DNA from: Helicobacter rappini
GTDB lineage: Bacteria; Campylobacterota; Campylobacteria; Campylobacterales; Helicobacteraceae
DNA: 43,259 nucleotides
Reading direction: 5' to 3'
Assembly (NCBI RefSeq): GCF_900198625.1
Contig: NZ_FZPK01000062.1
Location: 1 to 43,259, forward strand
A program made the position numbers and the translations under genes. The notes under the pieces were generated by a model. That model was not told the DNA's origin, did no database searches, and saw only the letters and a program-made list of their open reading frames with translations. Shown one piece after another: positions 23,640 through 32,600 of this stretch (positions within the stretch are counted from its first letter, which is position 1; each line of letters begins with the position of its first letter).

Positions 23640-23927
23640 TTAGTTTAGCGTGTCAAACCATTCTGGTTTGTCTTGTCTTATAAGCAAGATATTTGCAATA
23701 ATTGTTTGTGCATTATAGGGTAAATCATCATCTTGAGATTCCATAACTTCCATATAATAGTTCAGAGCATCATCTAAACTGCTAGGCTTTAAACCTGCAA
23801 AATGAAATGCTACCTCAAACATATCAAGGATTTGAGATTCTAGCTCTTGTATTTCTTCATCTCGTATTTTATTTTGCAAGGCTTGTGTGTTGTGAGACTT
23901 TTTATGTTTTTTATCGTGTTGCTGCAT
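23640..23927 (-). CDS. Small conserved acidic protein of unknown function (95 aa)
   Basis: A basic N-terminus (QQHDKKHKKSHN) leads into a long helix, IRDEEIQELESQILDMFEVAFHFAGL, then DALNYYMEVMESQDDDLPYNAQTIIANILL and a C-terminal Trp motif, PEWFDTLN. It sits 16 nt upstream of purN and is likely co-transcribed with it. No known motif. Confidence 0.6.
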   Translation of the reverse strand: MQQHDKKHKKSHNTQALQNKIRDEEIQELESQILDMFEVAFHFAGLKPSSLDDALNYYMEVMESQDDDLPYNAQTIIANILLIRQDKPEWFDTLN

Positions 23928-24045
23928 TTACATATCCCTTTAATAGCCATCAAAGCGTAAGCAATAAAAGTGGCATTATAACAAAGTTTCATGGAATATG
24001 CAAACTCTAGTATTTATTAGGTTTATCTCTTATTAGTCATTTTAT

Positions 24046-26820
24046 TTACACCCGAACAACCCTCAAGGCATTCAGCAAGGCTAAAAGGGCGACACCTACA
24101 TCGCCAAATACAGCAAGCCACATATTTGCAATACCTGCGATACCAAGCAGGACTAAAATGAGCTTTGTGCCTAATGCAAATGCAATATTCTGCCAAGTGA
24201 GTGTTTGAATCTTTCTTGCGATTTTTATGGCATGGACTATACCCATAGGTGAAGGATTTGTAAGGATTATATCTGCACTCTCTTTACTAATATCGCTATG
24301 AGAATCTTTTGTGCCAACGCTTATGCCAATATCTGCACACTTTAACACAATAGAATCATTGATGCCATCGCCTATGAAGGCTGTGATTTTATGCTTTGTC
24401 TCTTTTGCAAGTTTGGACTGGTGCTTCGCACAAGTGGTGCTTTTTGTAGATTTGCAAGTATGGATTTTGCAGGTTTGGACTAGTGCTTCGCACGAGTGTT
24501 GCTTCGCAACTGCATCTGCGGTGTCGGCTTGGTCATTACCTACAAGGTAACTCCCTTCGCCTCCACCTTGAAAGCTACAAAACGAAGTTTCTTTAGAAAA
24601 ATCACTCAAAGATACTTCCGCAGCATTTTTATCCACGCTTTTACTAGAATCTAGAATCTTGTCATATTGAGCGTTAAGCGAAATATCTTGTTTAGATTCT
24701 AAATTTGATTCTAATCTTTTAGATGTTTCGCTACGCTCAACATGACAAGTTGTAGATTCCATTTTCGTGTCATTTTGAGCAGTAAGTGAAAAATCTTTAT
24801 TGTTAGAATCTAGAATCTTATCTTGTTGAGATTCTATACTAGATACTTCAGCTAACACCTTAGCATGACAAGCATTAGATTCTAATTTTTCATTATTTTT
24901 CACACTAACACTAGCTTCGCAATGAGATATAGAATCTAGCCCCATTAATTCCTGTAATTTTTCTGCTTTTTGTGTAGGGAGTAACCCTGCATAATAGCTT
25001 TGTATATTAAGCATTCTTGCGATATGTGCGACACTTTTTTCATTATCGCCACTTAAAATTGCAAGTGGATTTACTCCAAGATTCCTTAAAGCCTGCATAC
25101 ACTCTTTACTCTCTTCTTTTAGTATATCACCTAGCATAATGTAGCCTTGATAGATTCCATTTTTTGCAATATGGATTATGCTAAACCCGCTATCTTGTGT
25201 ATCTTTATGCGTGTAGAATGGGCTTATATCTATGCCTTTATCTTTCATTAAAGCTTCATTGCCAACTAAGATTCTATCTCCGCAACACTTAGCATATACG
25301 CCTTTTCCACCTATCTCTTCAAAGCTTTCTATCTCACAAATATGCGTGTTTTTAGAGTCTCTCATATTTTTAGAATCTTGCATAATGGCTTTTGCTATTG
25401 GGTGATTTGAGAATCTTTGTGCCCTTTGTGCTATCTCTAGTAAAGATTCTTTGCTTATATCTGTTAGCGGATTTATAGATTCTATTTGAAATACGCCTTG
25501 TGTTAATGTGCCTGTTTTATCAAATACGACTTGCTGCAACTTAGCAAGGTTACTAAAATGCGTAGAGCCTTTAATGAGTATGCCCTTTCTACTTGCAATG
25601 CCTAATGCACCAAAATATCCAAGCGGCACAGACAGCACCAACGCACAAGGGCAACTCACCATAAGCACCACTAAAGAGCGATAAATCCACTCATGCCATT
25701 CCCCATCAAAAAGCGGTGGAATAAACGCAATGCCAAGTGCTATGAAAAATACAATCGGCGTGTAGATTTTAGCAAACTGCGTAATGATTTGCTCACTTTT
25801 TGCCTTTGTGTTGCTTGAGTCTTCTATCATGGCTTTTATCTTTGCAACTTGAGAATGAGAGAAAGGCTTACTCACTTTTATAGTTAGCACACTTTGCATA
25901 TTAATAGCCCCTGCTAAAACCTCATCACCACTTGCTACATCAATAGGCTTACTCTCGCCACTTATTGCCTGCATATTGAGCGAACTCTCACCCTGCATAA
26001 TAATGCCATCAACGGGGACTTTCTCGCCAACTTTTACAAGGATTATATCATCAACCTTTAATAACTCTGGGTGAGTATCCTGCCAAATAATCGTATTAGA
26101 ATCTGCCTGTTTTATCTGTAAATGTGCTATCTCTGGTGTAATATCTAGCAAATCATACAAAGATTTTTTAGATCGCTTCAAGGCTAGAGATTCTAAAAAC
26201 TCGCCTATACGGAAAAAGAGCATAACTGCCACACTCTCGCTTATCTCGCCAATGCAAAATGCCGCAATAGTCGCGATAAACATAAGCGTATTTTCATCAA
26301 AAAAGACTTTATTTTTCACATTACGCCATACTGCCCTAAATATAGGCAATCCCGCGATAATGTAGAGTAGCAATAAAATGATATAGATTAGAATCTGAAA
26401 GGGTGTAATTGCACTAAAAATGCTATGTAAAAATGATAGAGATTCCATATAATGCAAAAGCACTGCATAGCTAACACCAAGTATCATATTAAAAGACTTG
26501 ATAAAAGAGCTAGATTCTAAAGGTGTATAATGCAAACATAACATACACACAGCAAAGCCAAAGAGAAGGGCTAAAAGCAGGGATAACTCTTTTTTATAAG
26601 ACACATTATGTGTGTTTTCATGTGTGCTACGCACGATTATATCTGGTTCTATCTTAGCAATTTGTGCTTTTATCGCTTCTATATCGCTTGTCTTTATATA
26701 GAGTGTATTTGTGCTAAAGTTTATATTTGCACTCTCTACACAAGGCATAGATTGCAAGGATTTCTCAAGTTTATTCGCACATGAATTGCAATCAAGATTT
26801 TCTAAAATAAATTTTTGCAT
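24046..26820 (-). CDS. cadA: Zn/Cd-type P1B ATPase with a large insertion
   Basis: A 924-aa heavy-metal exporter. The N-terminal HMA-like domain has LDCNSCANK (C11, C14). Further motifs are SGES, the membrane metal site C390-P-C392, the phosphorylated D434 in DKTGT, an HP motif in SNHPIA, and GDGIND from 817. The last membrane helix has FGDVGVALLALLNALR, whose Asp marks the Zn/Cd/Co branch (CadA/ZntA). About 178 residues (628-805) lie just before the GDGIND hinge and are absent from a normal 690-750-aa CadA. The insert is repeat-derived, with CHVERSETSK, many DSN/LES phrases and a core hairpin at 24531. The reading frame is intact. A CsoR-like box lies upstream. Confidence 0.9.
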   Translation of the reverse strand: MQKFILENLDCNSCANKLEKSLQSMPCVESANINFSTNTLYIKTSDIEAIKAQIAKIEPDIIVRSTHENTHNVSYKKELSLLLALLFGFAVCMLCLHYTPLESSSFIKSFNMILGVSYAVLLHYMESLSFLHSIFSAITPFQILIYIILLLLYIIAGLPIFRAVWRNVKNKVFFDENTLMFIATIAAFCIGEISESVAVMLFFRIGEFLESLALKRSKKSLYDLLDITPEIAHLQIKQADSNTIIWQDTHPELLKVDDIILVKVGEKVPVDGIIMQGESSLNMQAISGESKPIDVASGDEVLAGAINMQSVLTIKVSKPFSHSQVAKIKAMIEDSSNTKAKSEQIITQFAKIYTPIVFFIALGIAFIPPLFDGEWHEWIYRSLVVLMVSCPCALVLSVPLGYFGALGIASRKGILIKGSTHFSNLAKLQQVVFDKTGTLTQGVFQIESINPLTDISKESLLEIAQRAQRFSNHPIAKAIMQDSKNMRDSKNTHICEIESFEEIGGKGVYAKCCGDRILVGNEALMKDKGIDISPFYTHKDTQDSGFSIIHIAKNGIYQGYIMLGDILKEESKECMQALRNLGVNPLAILSGDNEKSVAHIARMLNIQSYYAGLLPTQKAEKLQELMGLDSISHCEASVSVKNNEKLESNACHAKVLAEVSSIESQQDKILDSNNKDFSLTAQNDTKMESTTCHVERSETSKRLESNLESKQDISLNAQYDKILDSSKSVDKNAAEVSLSDFSKETSFCSFQGGGEGSYLVGNDQADTADAVAKQHSCEALVQTCKIHTCKSTKSTTCAKHQSKLAKETKHKITAFIGDGINDSIVLKCADIGISVGTKDSHSDISKESADIILTNPSPMGIVHAIKIARKIQTLTWQNIAFALGTKLILVLLGIAGIANMWLAVFGDVGVALLALLNALRVVRV
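24531..24555 (-). repeat. Conserved hairpin core inside cadA, copy 8
   Basis: Minus strand GGGAGT, arm TACC, loop TTGTA, arm GGTA, ATGACC, the same 25-nt layout as the prophage copies. The flanks, CTTCGCCTCCACC and GGTGTCGGCTT, pair imperfectly. It is translated in frame as part of the cadA insertion. Confidence 0.75.
24721..24747 (-). repeat. Dispersed TGTCATGTTGAGC repeat translated within cadA
   Basis: Minus strand TGTCATGTTGAGCGTAGCGAAACATCT encodes CHVERSETS. Degraded relatives lie at 24660-24690 (TGTCATATTGAGC) and 24773-24800 (TGTCATTTTGAGC). The insertion thus holds at least three copies. Confidence 0.8.
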
Positions 26821-26893
26821 ATAAACTCACTTATATTTCAATCATATCTTAATCCATATAAAATAAAAGCAGAGTATAACATAAACATGATTA

Positions 26894-26913
26894 ATATACC
26901 CATAGGGGTATAT
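26894..26913. promoter_or_regulatory. cadA: CsoR/RcnR-type metal-sensor operator upstream of cadA
   Basis: ATATACCC (26894-26901), ATAG, then GGGTATAT (26906-26913) form a perfect 8-bp inverted repeat with a C/G-run in very AT-rich DNA. The TACCC...GGGGTA pattern resembles the operators of copper sensors of the CsoR family. It lies about 75 nt before the cadA start, upstream of a TATACT -10-like hexamer (near 26877), so it could cover the -35 region. The sensor gene is not in the window. Confidence 0.5.
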
Positions 26914-27399
26914 GTATATTTGGAATTTTTATTTAAGTCGTATAAGATTATGACAATCAAATGGCTATCTGCACATAATGATACAATGCAAATATTACCA
27001 TAATGGCAAGTCAAATACAAAAGTGTTGCCGATCTGCATGATTTTCAATATGCAATTGATACCTTAGGTTTCATGCAATATGCTTCATCGCTAATTTCAC
27101 CAAAAAGCCCTTGGCAATAAGCACACAATCAGCAACAATGATATTATATGTGTTAAAAAGTGTAAAATGGCAGCTTTTGTGCGATACGATATGTTAGGAG
27201 CATAATACTCTATTCCTCTCACACCAAAAATTTTTATACTTGTTGTTTTTGTGTATATGTATTCTAGTTTTTATAAACATAGCTTAATATTGCAACGATC
27301 TTGCATACTTTGTTTTCGGTTATTTTGTAGTTTTTGCAAATATCTAGCTGTTGCAATACGCTGTTTATTTTTATAATATCAATTTCAAACAAAACAGAT

Positions 27400-27429
27400 A
27401 AAAAGGATTCTCTGCTTCAATCCTTTTTT
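27400..27429. terminator. Terminator-like hairpin upstream of tsaE
   Basis: AAAAAGGATT (27400-27409) and AATCCTTTTTT (27419-27429), with a U-rich right arm on the plus strand. No plus-strand gene is visible just upstream, so its client is unclear. Confidence 0.45.
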
Positions 27430-27583
27430 GTGTCCATTTTGTTAATTGGTTGTGGTAGCATTTTTTGTCATCAAATAGCCACTTTGGGTAGTGATTAAAA
27501 AGGTATATTCACAATAAGGTTTTGGTTTGTATTGCCGATAATATTGTCGCTTTAAATTAAAAAAATCTTTAAATAGGAACAAC

Positions 27584-28021
27584 ATGCAAAGCATTTTTCA
27601 CAGCACAAACACAAAAGAACAGCTGAATGAAATTATAGGTTTTATCAAGTTATTGCAACAGCAAAATAACTACACTAAAAAGCCTATAAACATTATCCTT
27701 TTAAAAGGGGAAGTTGGCATGGGGAAAAGTCATCTCGTGCATGAGTATTGCAAACACAAGGGCATTGCAAGTAGCTCCCCTACCTTTGCCTTTTTGCATG
27801 AGTATAATAACGAAATATTTCACTATGATTTATATTTGAAAAATGATGAATACGCTATGATGAGACTTTATGAATCTTTAGCAAATAAAGGCTTACATTT
27901 CATAGAATGGGGCAGTGAAACCCTATATCTACAACTACAAAATATGGGCTTTTCTTGCATACTCTTAGAGATACTCCCTACTGATAACACCAACACAAGA
28001 GACTATAACTTTTTAGTATAA
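27584..28021 (+). CDS. tsaE: tRNA threonylcarbamoyladenosine ATPase subunit
   Basis: TsaE is the P-loop ATPase that works with TsaB and TsaD to make t6A37 in tRNAs reading ANN codons. The 145-aa protein shows the Walker A GEVGMGKS (42-49), SPTFAFLHEY (switch region), IFHYDLYLKNDEY and HFIEWGSE, which are the family blocks in order. The Walker A is slightly unusual (normally GDLGAGKT), but Gly-Lys-Ser is kept. AAATAGGAACAAC precedes the ATG. Length is normal. Confidence 0.9.
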   Translation: MQSIFHSTNTKEQLNEIIGFIKLLQQQNNYTKKPINIILLKGEVGMGKSHLVHEYCKHKGIASSSPTFAFLHEYNNEIFHYDLYLKNDEYAMMRLYESLANKGLHFIEWGSETLYLQLQNMGFSCILLEILPTDNTNTRDYNFLV

Positions 28022-28281
28022 ATTTTAGATTCTATCTCACTTAAATAATAGCAAACCTAAAAGGTAAAAAAATAAATTTAGAATCTTCACACATTCTCAA
28101 AAGATAATCTAAACACTACACAAAACCATAGAAATAAAATCTTAGAATAAGCGGTACTTCATAGACTAGCATAAAGCCCTATTTAGATTTTATTCAAATA
28201 GAACCTTATGATATGTGCTAGAATAAATGCTAAATATATTTTAACTACTTTTAGTTTAGACTTTTAGATTCTAAATTTCAT

Positions 28282-28891
28282 TTATTTTTCACATATACTG
28301 TTCCAATAATGACTATCCGATTGAAATCCATTTATATCACTTGTTAGCTTCATGAGATGTGCATTTGTCATAACCTTACCACTAATACATTTTCCACTAA
28401 TAAGCTTTCCGTTTTGTGCGTTTGCCTGCCAAATAAGATTTTTTCCTTTATCATAAGCTTTTATAATGCCATTTATATTGTCATCCGCATTATATGGGAT
28501 TTCAGCTAATATATCCCCACTTTCATAATAATCTATTCTTGCATTTTTTACGCTATCATTTTCAAATGATATTTCAATCCAAAGATTTCCGTTTTCAAAA
28601 TACTTTTTTGCAATACCTTCTCTTTTCCCATTTCTGTATGATAATTCAGATGCAAGTTTCCCGCTTTTATAATAAAATCTCCTTGTACCCTCTTCTTTAT
28701 CATTTTTATATGGCGTTTCTTCCTCCAAATTCCCATTATCATAATATGTTTTCAAAACACACCCCCTGCACTTTTTCTTCTAGACTCTCACATTCTTTTA
28801 AATTATCCGCATACAAGAATGAAAAAGAAGTGGTGCCACATAAAATCATTGATAAAATCACATTTTTAACATTAAACATTCTAAATTTCAT
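28282..28891 (-). pseudogene. Exported MORN/YwqK-repeat protein, frameshifted in a G5 tract
   Basis: The ATG at 28891 (after AAAGGATAG) opens a signal peptide (MKFRMFNVKNVILSMILCGT) and then ADNLKECESLEEKVQG, before shifting out of frame at a run of five G on the minus strand (28762-28766) and stopping. One frame over, the sequence continues as CVLKTYYDNGNLEEETPYKN and five or so MORN-like repeats ((Y/F)(Y)xxGxLxxExxYxNgKxEG). With four G instead of five the two parts join exactly. The 157-aa frame starting at 28755 is therefore only the C-terminal part. Either it is phase-variable or it is a sequencing or mutational frameshift. Confidence 0.75.
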
Positions 28892-28966
28892 AACTATCCT
28901 TTAAGCCAAAATAAAGCTAGACTTCACAAACCAAAATCTCCCCAAGCAACACTAAGAAACAAAATA

Positions 28967-29560
28967 TTAATAACTCATAAATGGTGTGCAGGCTTTAAGC
29001 ATTTTATTATAATAACCTTGTGATTTTTGGATAATCTCTTTAGAATCTGTAAAATACAATGATTCATAGTTGTTTTCAAACGCATTCTTACTCCAATTTG
29101 CACTACCAAATCCCACTAAAGCCCCATCGATAATAATCATTTTATGATGCATAATGCCTTTATATTTGCCATTTTTTGCGGGATTTCCTTCTAGCAAACA
29201 AGTATGGATATTTGCAAATTTCTCAAGGTAGCCAATGGTGCTATTATTGACACTTTTTTGCCCCATATCATAGATAATATTTATTTTTACACCCTTACTA
29301 CTTGCATCACGCAGGGCTTTTGCTATCTCTCTATTTGTAAAGCTATAAATGGCAATATCAATGCTTTTATTTGCTTGTTTAATCACTCTAAGCAATTCGC
29401 CTAATGCCTCTTGTTGTTCGTAGGGCATGAGATAGATTTTCTCCATCGCTGATAATGGCATAAAAGCACACATTGCACTTAAGCATGTTATTATAACTTT
29501 TTTCTTCATTTTATTGAATCCCATGTTTCTTGTCGGTAAAAAGTGTGTATTTTCTTGCAT
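28967..29560 (-). CDS. nucT: Exported phospholipase-D-type nuclease, NucT-like
   Basis: A single HKD motif, HHKMIIIDGALVGFGSANWS, marks the PLD-superfamily Nuc/EndA endonucleases that act as dimers. The ATG at 29560 has a good AAGGAT site; an internal ATG at 29509 would give a classic signal peptide, KKKVIITCLSAMCAFMPLSA. In H. pylori the homologue HP0323 is a surface nuclease that helps degrade external DNA for nucleotide scavenging and lies beside HP0322, as here. Both starts are plausible; the shorter one gives the better export signal. It is divergent from chePep, with overlapping upstream regions. Confidence 0.82.
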   Translation of the reverse strand: MQENTHFLPTRNMGFNKMKKKVIITCLSAMCAFMPLSAMEKIYLMPYEQQEALGELLRVIKQANKSIDIAIYSFTNREIAKALRDASSKGVKINIIYDMGQKSVNNSTIGYLEKFANIHTCLLEGNPAKNGKYKGIMHHKMIIIDGALVGFGSANWSKNAFENNYESLYFTDSKEIIQKSQGYYNKMLKACTPFMSY

Positions 29561-29658
29561 TTAAATCCTTACTATATAAAAATAAAACAATTTTGTATTA
29601 TAATGCTAAATTTATCAGTTTTTGTCATAATCATCATTATTTTCTTAAGAGAGCGTAT

Positions 29659-32600
29659 ATGAAAGTCTTACTCATCAATCAGAATCCAGTTATTAAAAAG
29701 CTTGTTGGCATGGCAAGTAAAAAGCTAAACCTTGAGGTTGAAAATGTAGCACGCATTGCTAATGATTTTAGACCAAAAGATTATATATGTATCATTGTAG
29801 ATGATGAGAATGTAGGCAAAAATCTTGAGCGACTAACCGCCCTGCAAGACCAAGTGAAAGTCTGCTTACTTTTTGCGCGTAAAACACAGATTAAAAAACA
29901 TGAATTTAATATTGCGATACAAAAACCCTTTCTCCCCACAGATATTTTAGAAATACTCAATGACTGCATACCAAAAGAGGGCGAGATAAAAGAAGCAGAT
30001 GATAAAATATCAAATGATGGGCTAGAAGAATATGATAATGTAAAGTCTATTAATGAAATTGATATGGACTTAAAATCAGCAGAAATTACCCCGCCAGATG
30101 GCATAAATATAGACACAGCAAAACTTCAAGCAGAAGCCGAAGAGATTGCGGGTGAAGATACAGATTCTATGCTTGATTTTAATCCAGATTCACTTGATTT
30201 TTCAGATCTTCAAGCCGCTGGTGAAGTAACGAGTGAAGAAGAAGTTGCAGATTCTGCAGATGATGAAAACACAGAAGAAGAAAGCGATACTACCAATAAA
30301 GAAGATTCTATTAAAGAGAGTGAAGAAGAGCCAGAACACAGAGTTGGCTCAATATTTGATAGCGATTTAAGCGATTTGAAACCAAGTAGTGATAATCCGC
30401 TTGATTTAGCAAACTTTGATCTTGATTCTATTGTAGATTCATCAGCCCTAAAGGCTGCTAGTTTAGGTATCCCAGCACAGATAGAAGAGGAAGCAAAAGA
30501 AGCAGCAGATAGTCTTGGCGATGATGAAGATGATTTGTTTTTAAGCGATGATGAAAGGGATTTATTGCAGCCTAGCCCTAAGAAATTCATGCAGGCAAAA
30601 AAAGAGGAAGAAGAACTCAGGGCAAAAGAGCAAGAAAATAATGCAGATGATACAGCAGATACACAATCCTTAGAAAATGAAAGTTTAGATGATATATTAA
30701 ATGATGAGAGTTTAAAAAATGTAAGTGATGATAATATAAGCGAGAATTCCGGCACAACAGATATAGAAGCGGACGCAGACACAGAATCAGCAAGTAGTGA
30801 TTTAGACAATATTGATTTAGAATCTTTAGCTTTGCAAAGCGATATAACGCAAGAAAAAGATGATAGCATAGAATCTGGGGCTAATACCGCAGAAACAAGC
30901 ACAGATAATCTTACAGCAATAGATAAAAAAGAGTTAGATGATATGGGGCTAATGGATATGGATTTAGATACACAAGCCCCTAAATCAACACCCAAACCAA
31001 GTGTAGAACATGATATAGATTCCATTGATTTAAGCGGACTTGATGAGACACTAAGCAAACAAGCCACACAGGATACCGCAACCACAAATACGCTAGATGA
31101 TGCCTTTGATGAATTGAGTGCTGCTCTAAATAGTGCTTTTGATAATATGATATTAAGTGGAGAATCTAGCGATGAAGTAAAAGATTCTAAAGTAGAGAGT
31201 GATTCTAATTTACAAAATTTAGAAAATATAGATTCTACAACACAAACAAAAGATTTAGATTCTAAAGAAACAGATAATATACAACTTGATGACTTAGACT
31301 TGCAAATAGATGAAACTACAAACACAGATAACAGCACAGAATCTAGTCTAGATTCTAATCCTAAAGAAATGGACAAGCTAGCACAAGATGAGAGTTTAGA
31401 AACCAAAGAATCTGATGATTTATTGCTTGACTCACTTGATTTAGATTCTATGGGTATAACAGAAAATACAGAATCTAAAAATACCGAAAATAAAGAAGAT
31501 GATATTAACTCTTTATTGCAATTGGATGATGATCTCAATTTGCAATCACAAGAGAGCAAAGAAGTAGAAACAAATGATACGCAACAGCTAGATAGTGATT
31601 TATTAAATGCTTTAGAAACAGATGATTCTATATCTAGTAAATCTAGCGTAAGCGATGAATTACCAAATGATTTCATAGATGATCTCAATATAGACACAGA
31701 TTTAACACCAGCAAAGACAGAAGAAAGCATTGATGATACACTCAACATGCAAGAAGACCAAAGTAAGAATACGAATGCAAACACTCTAGATGATGCGTTT
31801 GATGATCTCACAGAAGCCCTTGATAACGCATTTGATAGTGCAATAAATGCAGAAGAAAGTAAAGATTCTAAAGAAGCAGATAATATGAGTCTTGATGATT
31901 TAGACTTGCAAATAAATGAAACTGCAAATGAGACTGAAAACACAGATGATAGTATAGAATCTAGTCTTAATTCTAATCTTTTAGATATAGATTTAGACAA
32001 CAAAGCCAAAGATGATGAAAGTTTAGAATCTCTTTTAGATTCTGATTCTGAAACAGCAAATACAGACAATCTAGCGCAAAATGAGAGTTTAGAATCTCTT
32101 ATTGATGATTCTAGTGAGTTGCTAGAATCTAAAACACAAGATAGTGAAAATATGGATTCTAATGATTGTCATGTTGAGCAAAGCGAAACATCTAAAAATC
32201 TAGAATCTAAAGAATCTGATGAACTATTGCTTGACTCACTTGATTTAGATTCTATGAATATAACAGATAATGCAGAATCTGACACACTACATACTGAAAA
32301 TAAAGAAGATGATATTAACTCTTTATTGCAATTAGATGATGATCTCAATTTGCAATCACAAGAGAGTAAAGAAGTAGAAATAAATGATATGCAACAGCTA
32401 GATAGTGATTTATTAGATGGGCTAGATTCCAATGATTCTCCAATTAGCACCCCAGATTTAGAATCTAATACATTAGATGATTTAAATGGGGATTTAGACA
32501 AAGATTTAAGCATAGAAATAGATGACACAAAAGCACCAGATTCTAACCAAATAGATATGGATTTAGAAGCAATGCTGAATATCGATGAAGAGCTAGGCAC

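Larger units (their letters stand above)
26821..27583. other. Intergenic region between cadA and tsaE
   Basis: 763 nt without a convincing gene. It holds the CsoR-like box (26894-26913) with a TATACT hexamer between it and cadA, short open frames without ribosome sites near 27010-27180, and a terminator-like hairpin at 27400-27429. Confidence 0.5.

Noticed and set aside
29530-29658. Upstream extension of chePep (43 codons)
   Set aside because: It overlaps the nucT start, has no ribosome site, and the receiver-like domain begins at the ATG at 29659.
30210-32069. 619-codon open frame on the minus strand inside chePep, plus several more frames to 33434
   Set aside because: Ser-rich shadow of the Asp/Ser codon repeats; no ribosome site; the sense strand is the conserved gene.
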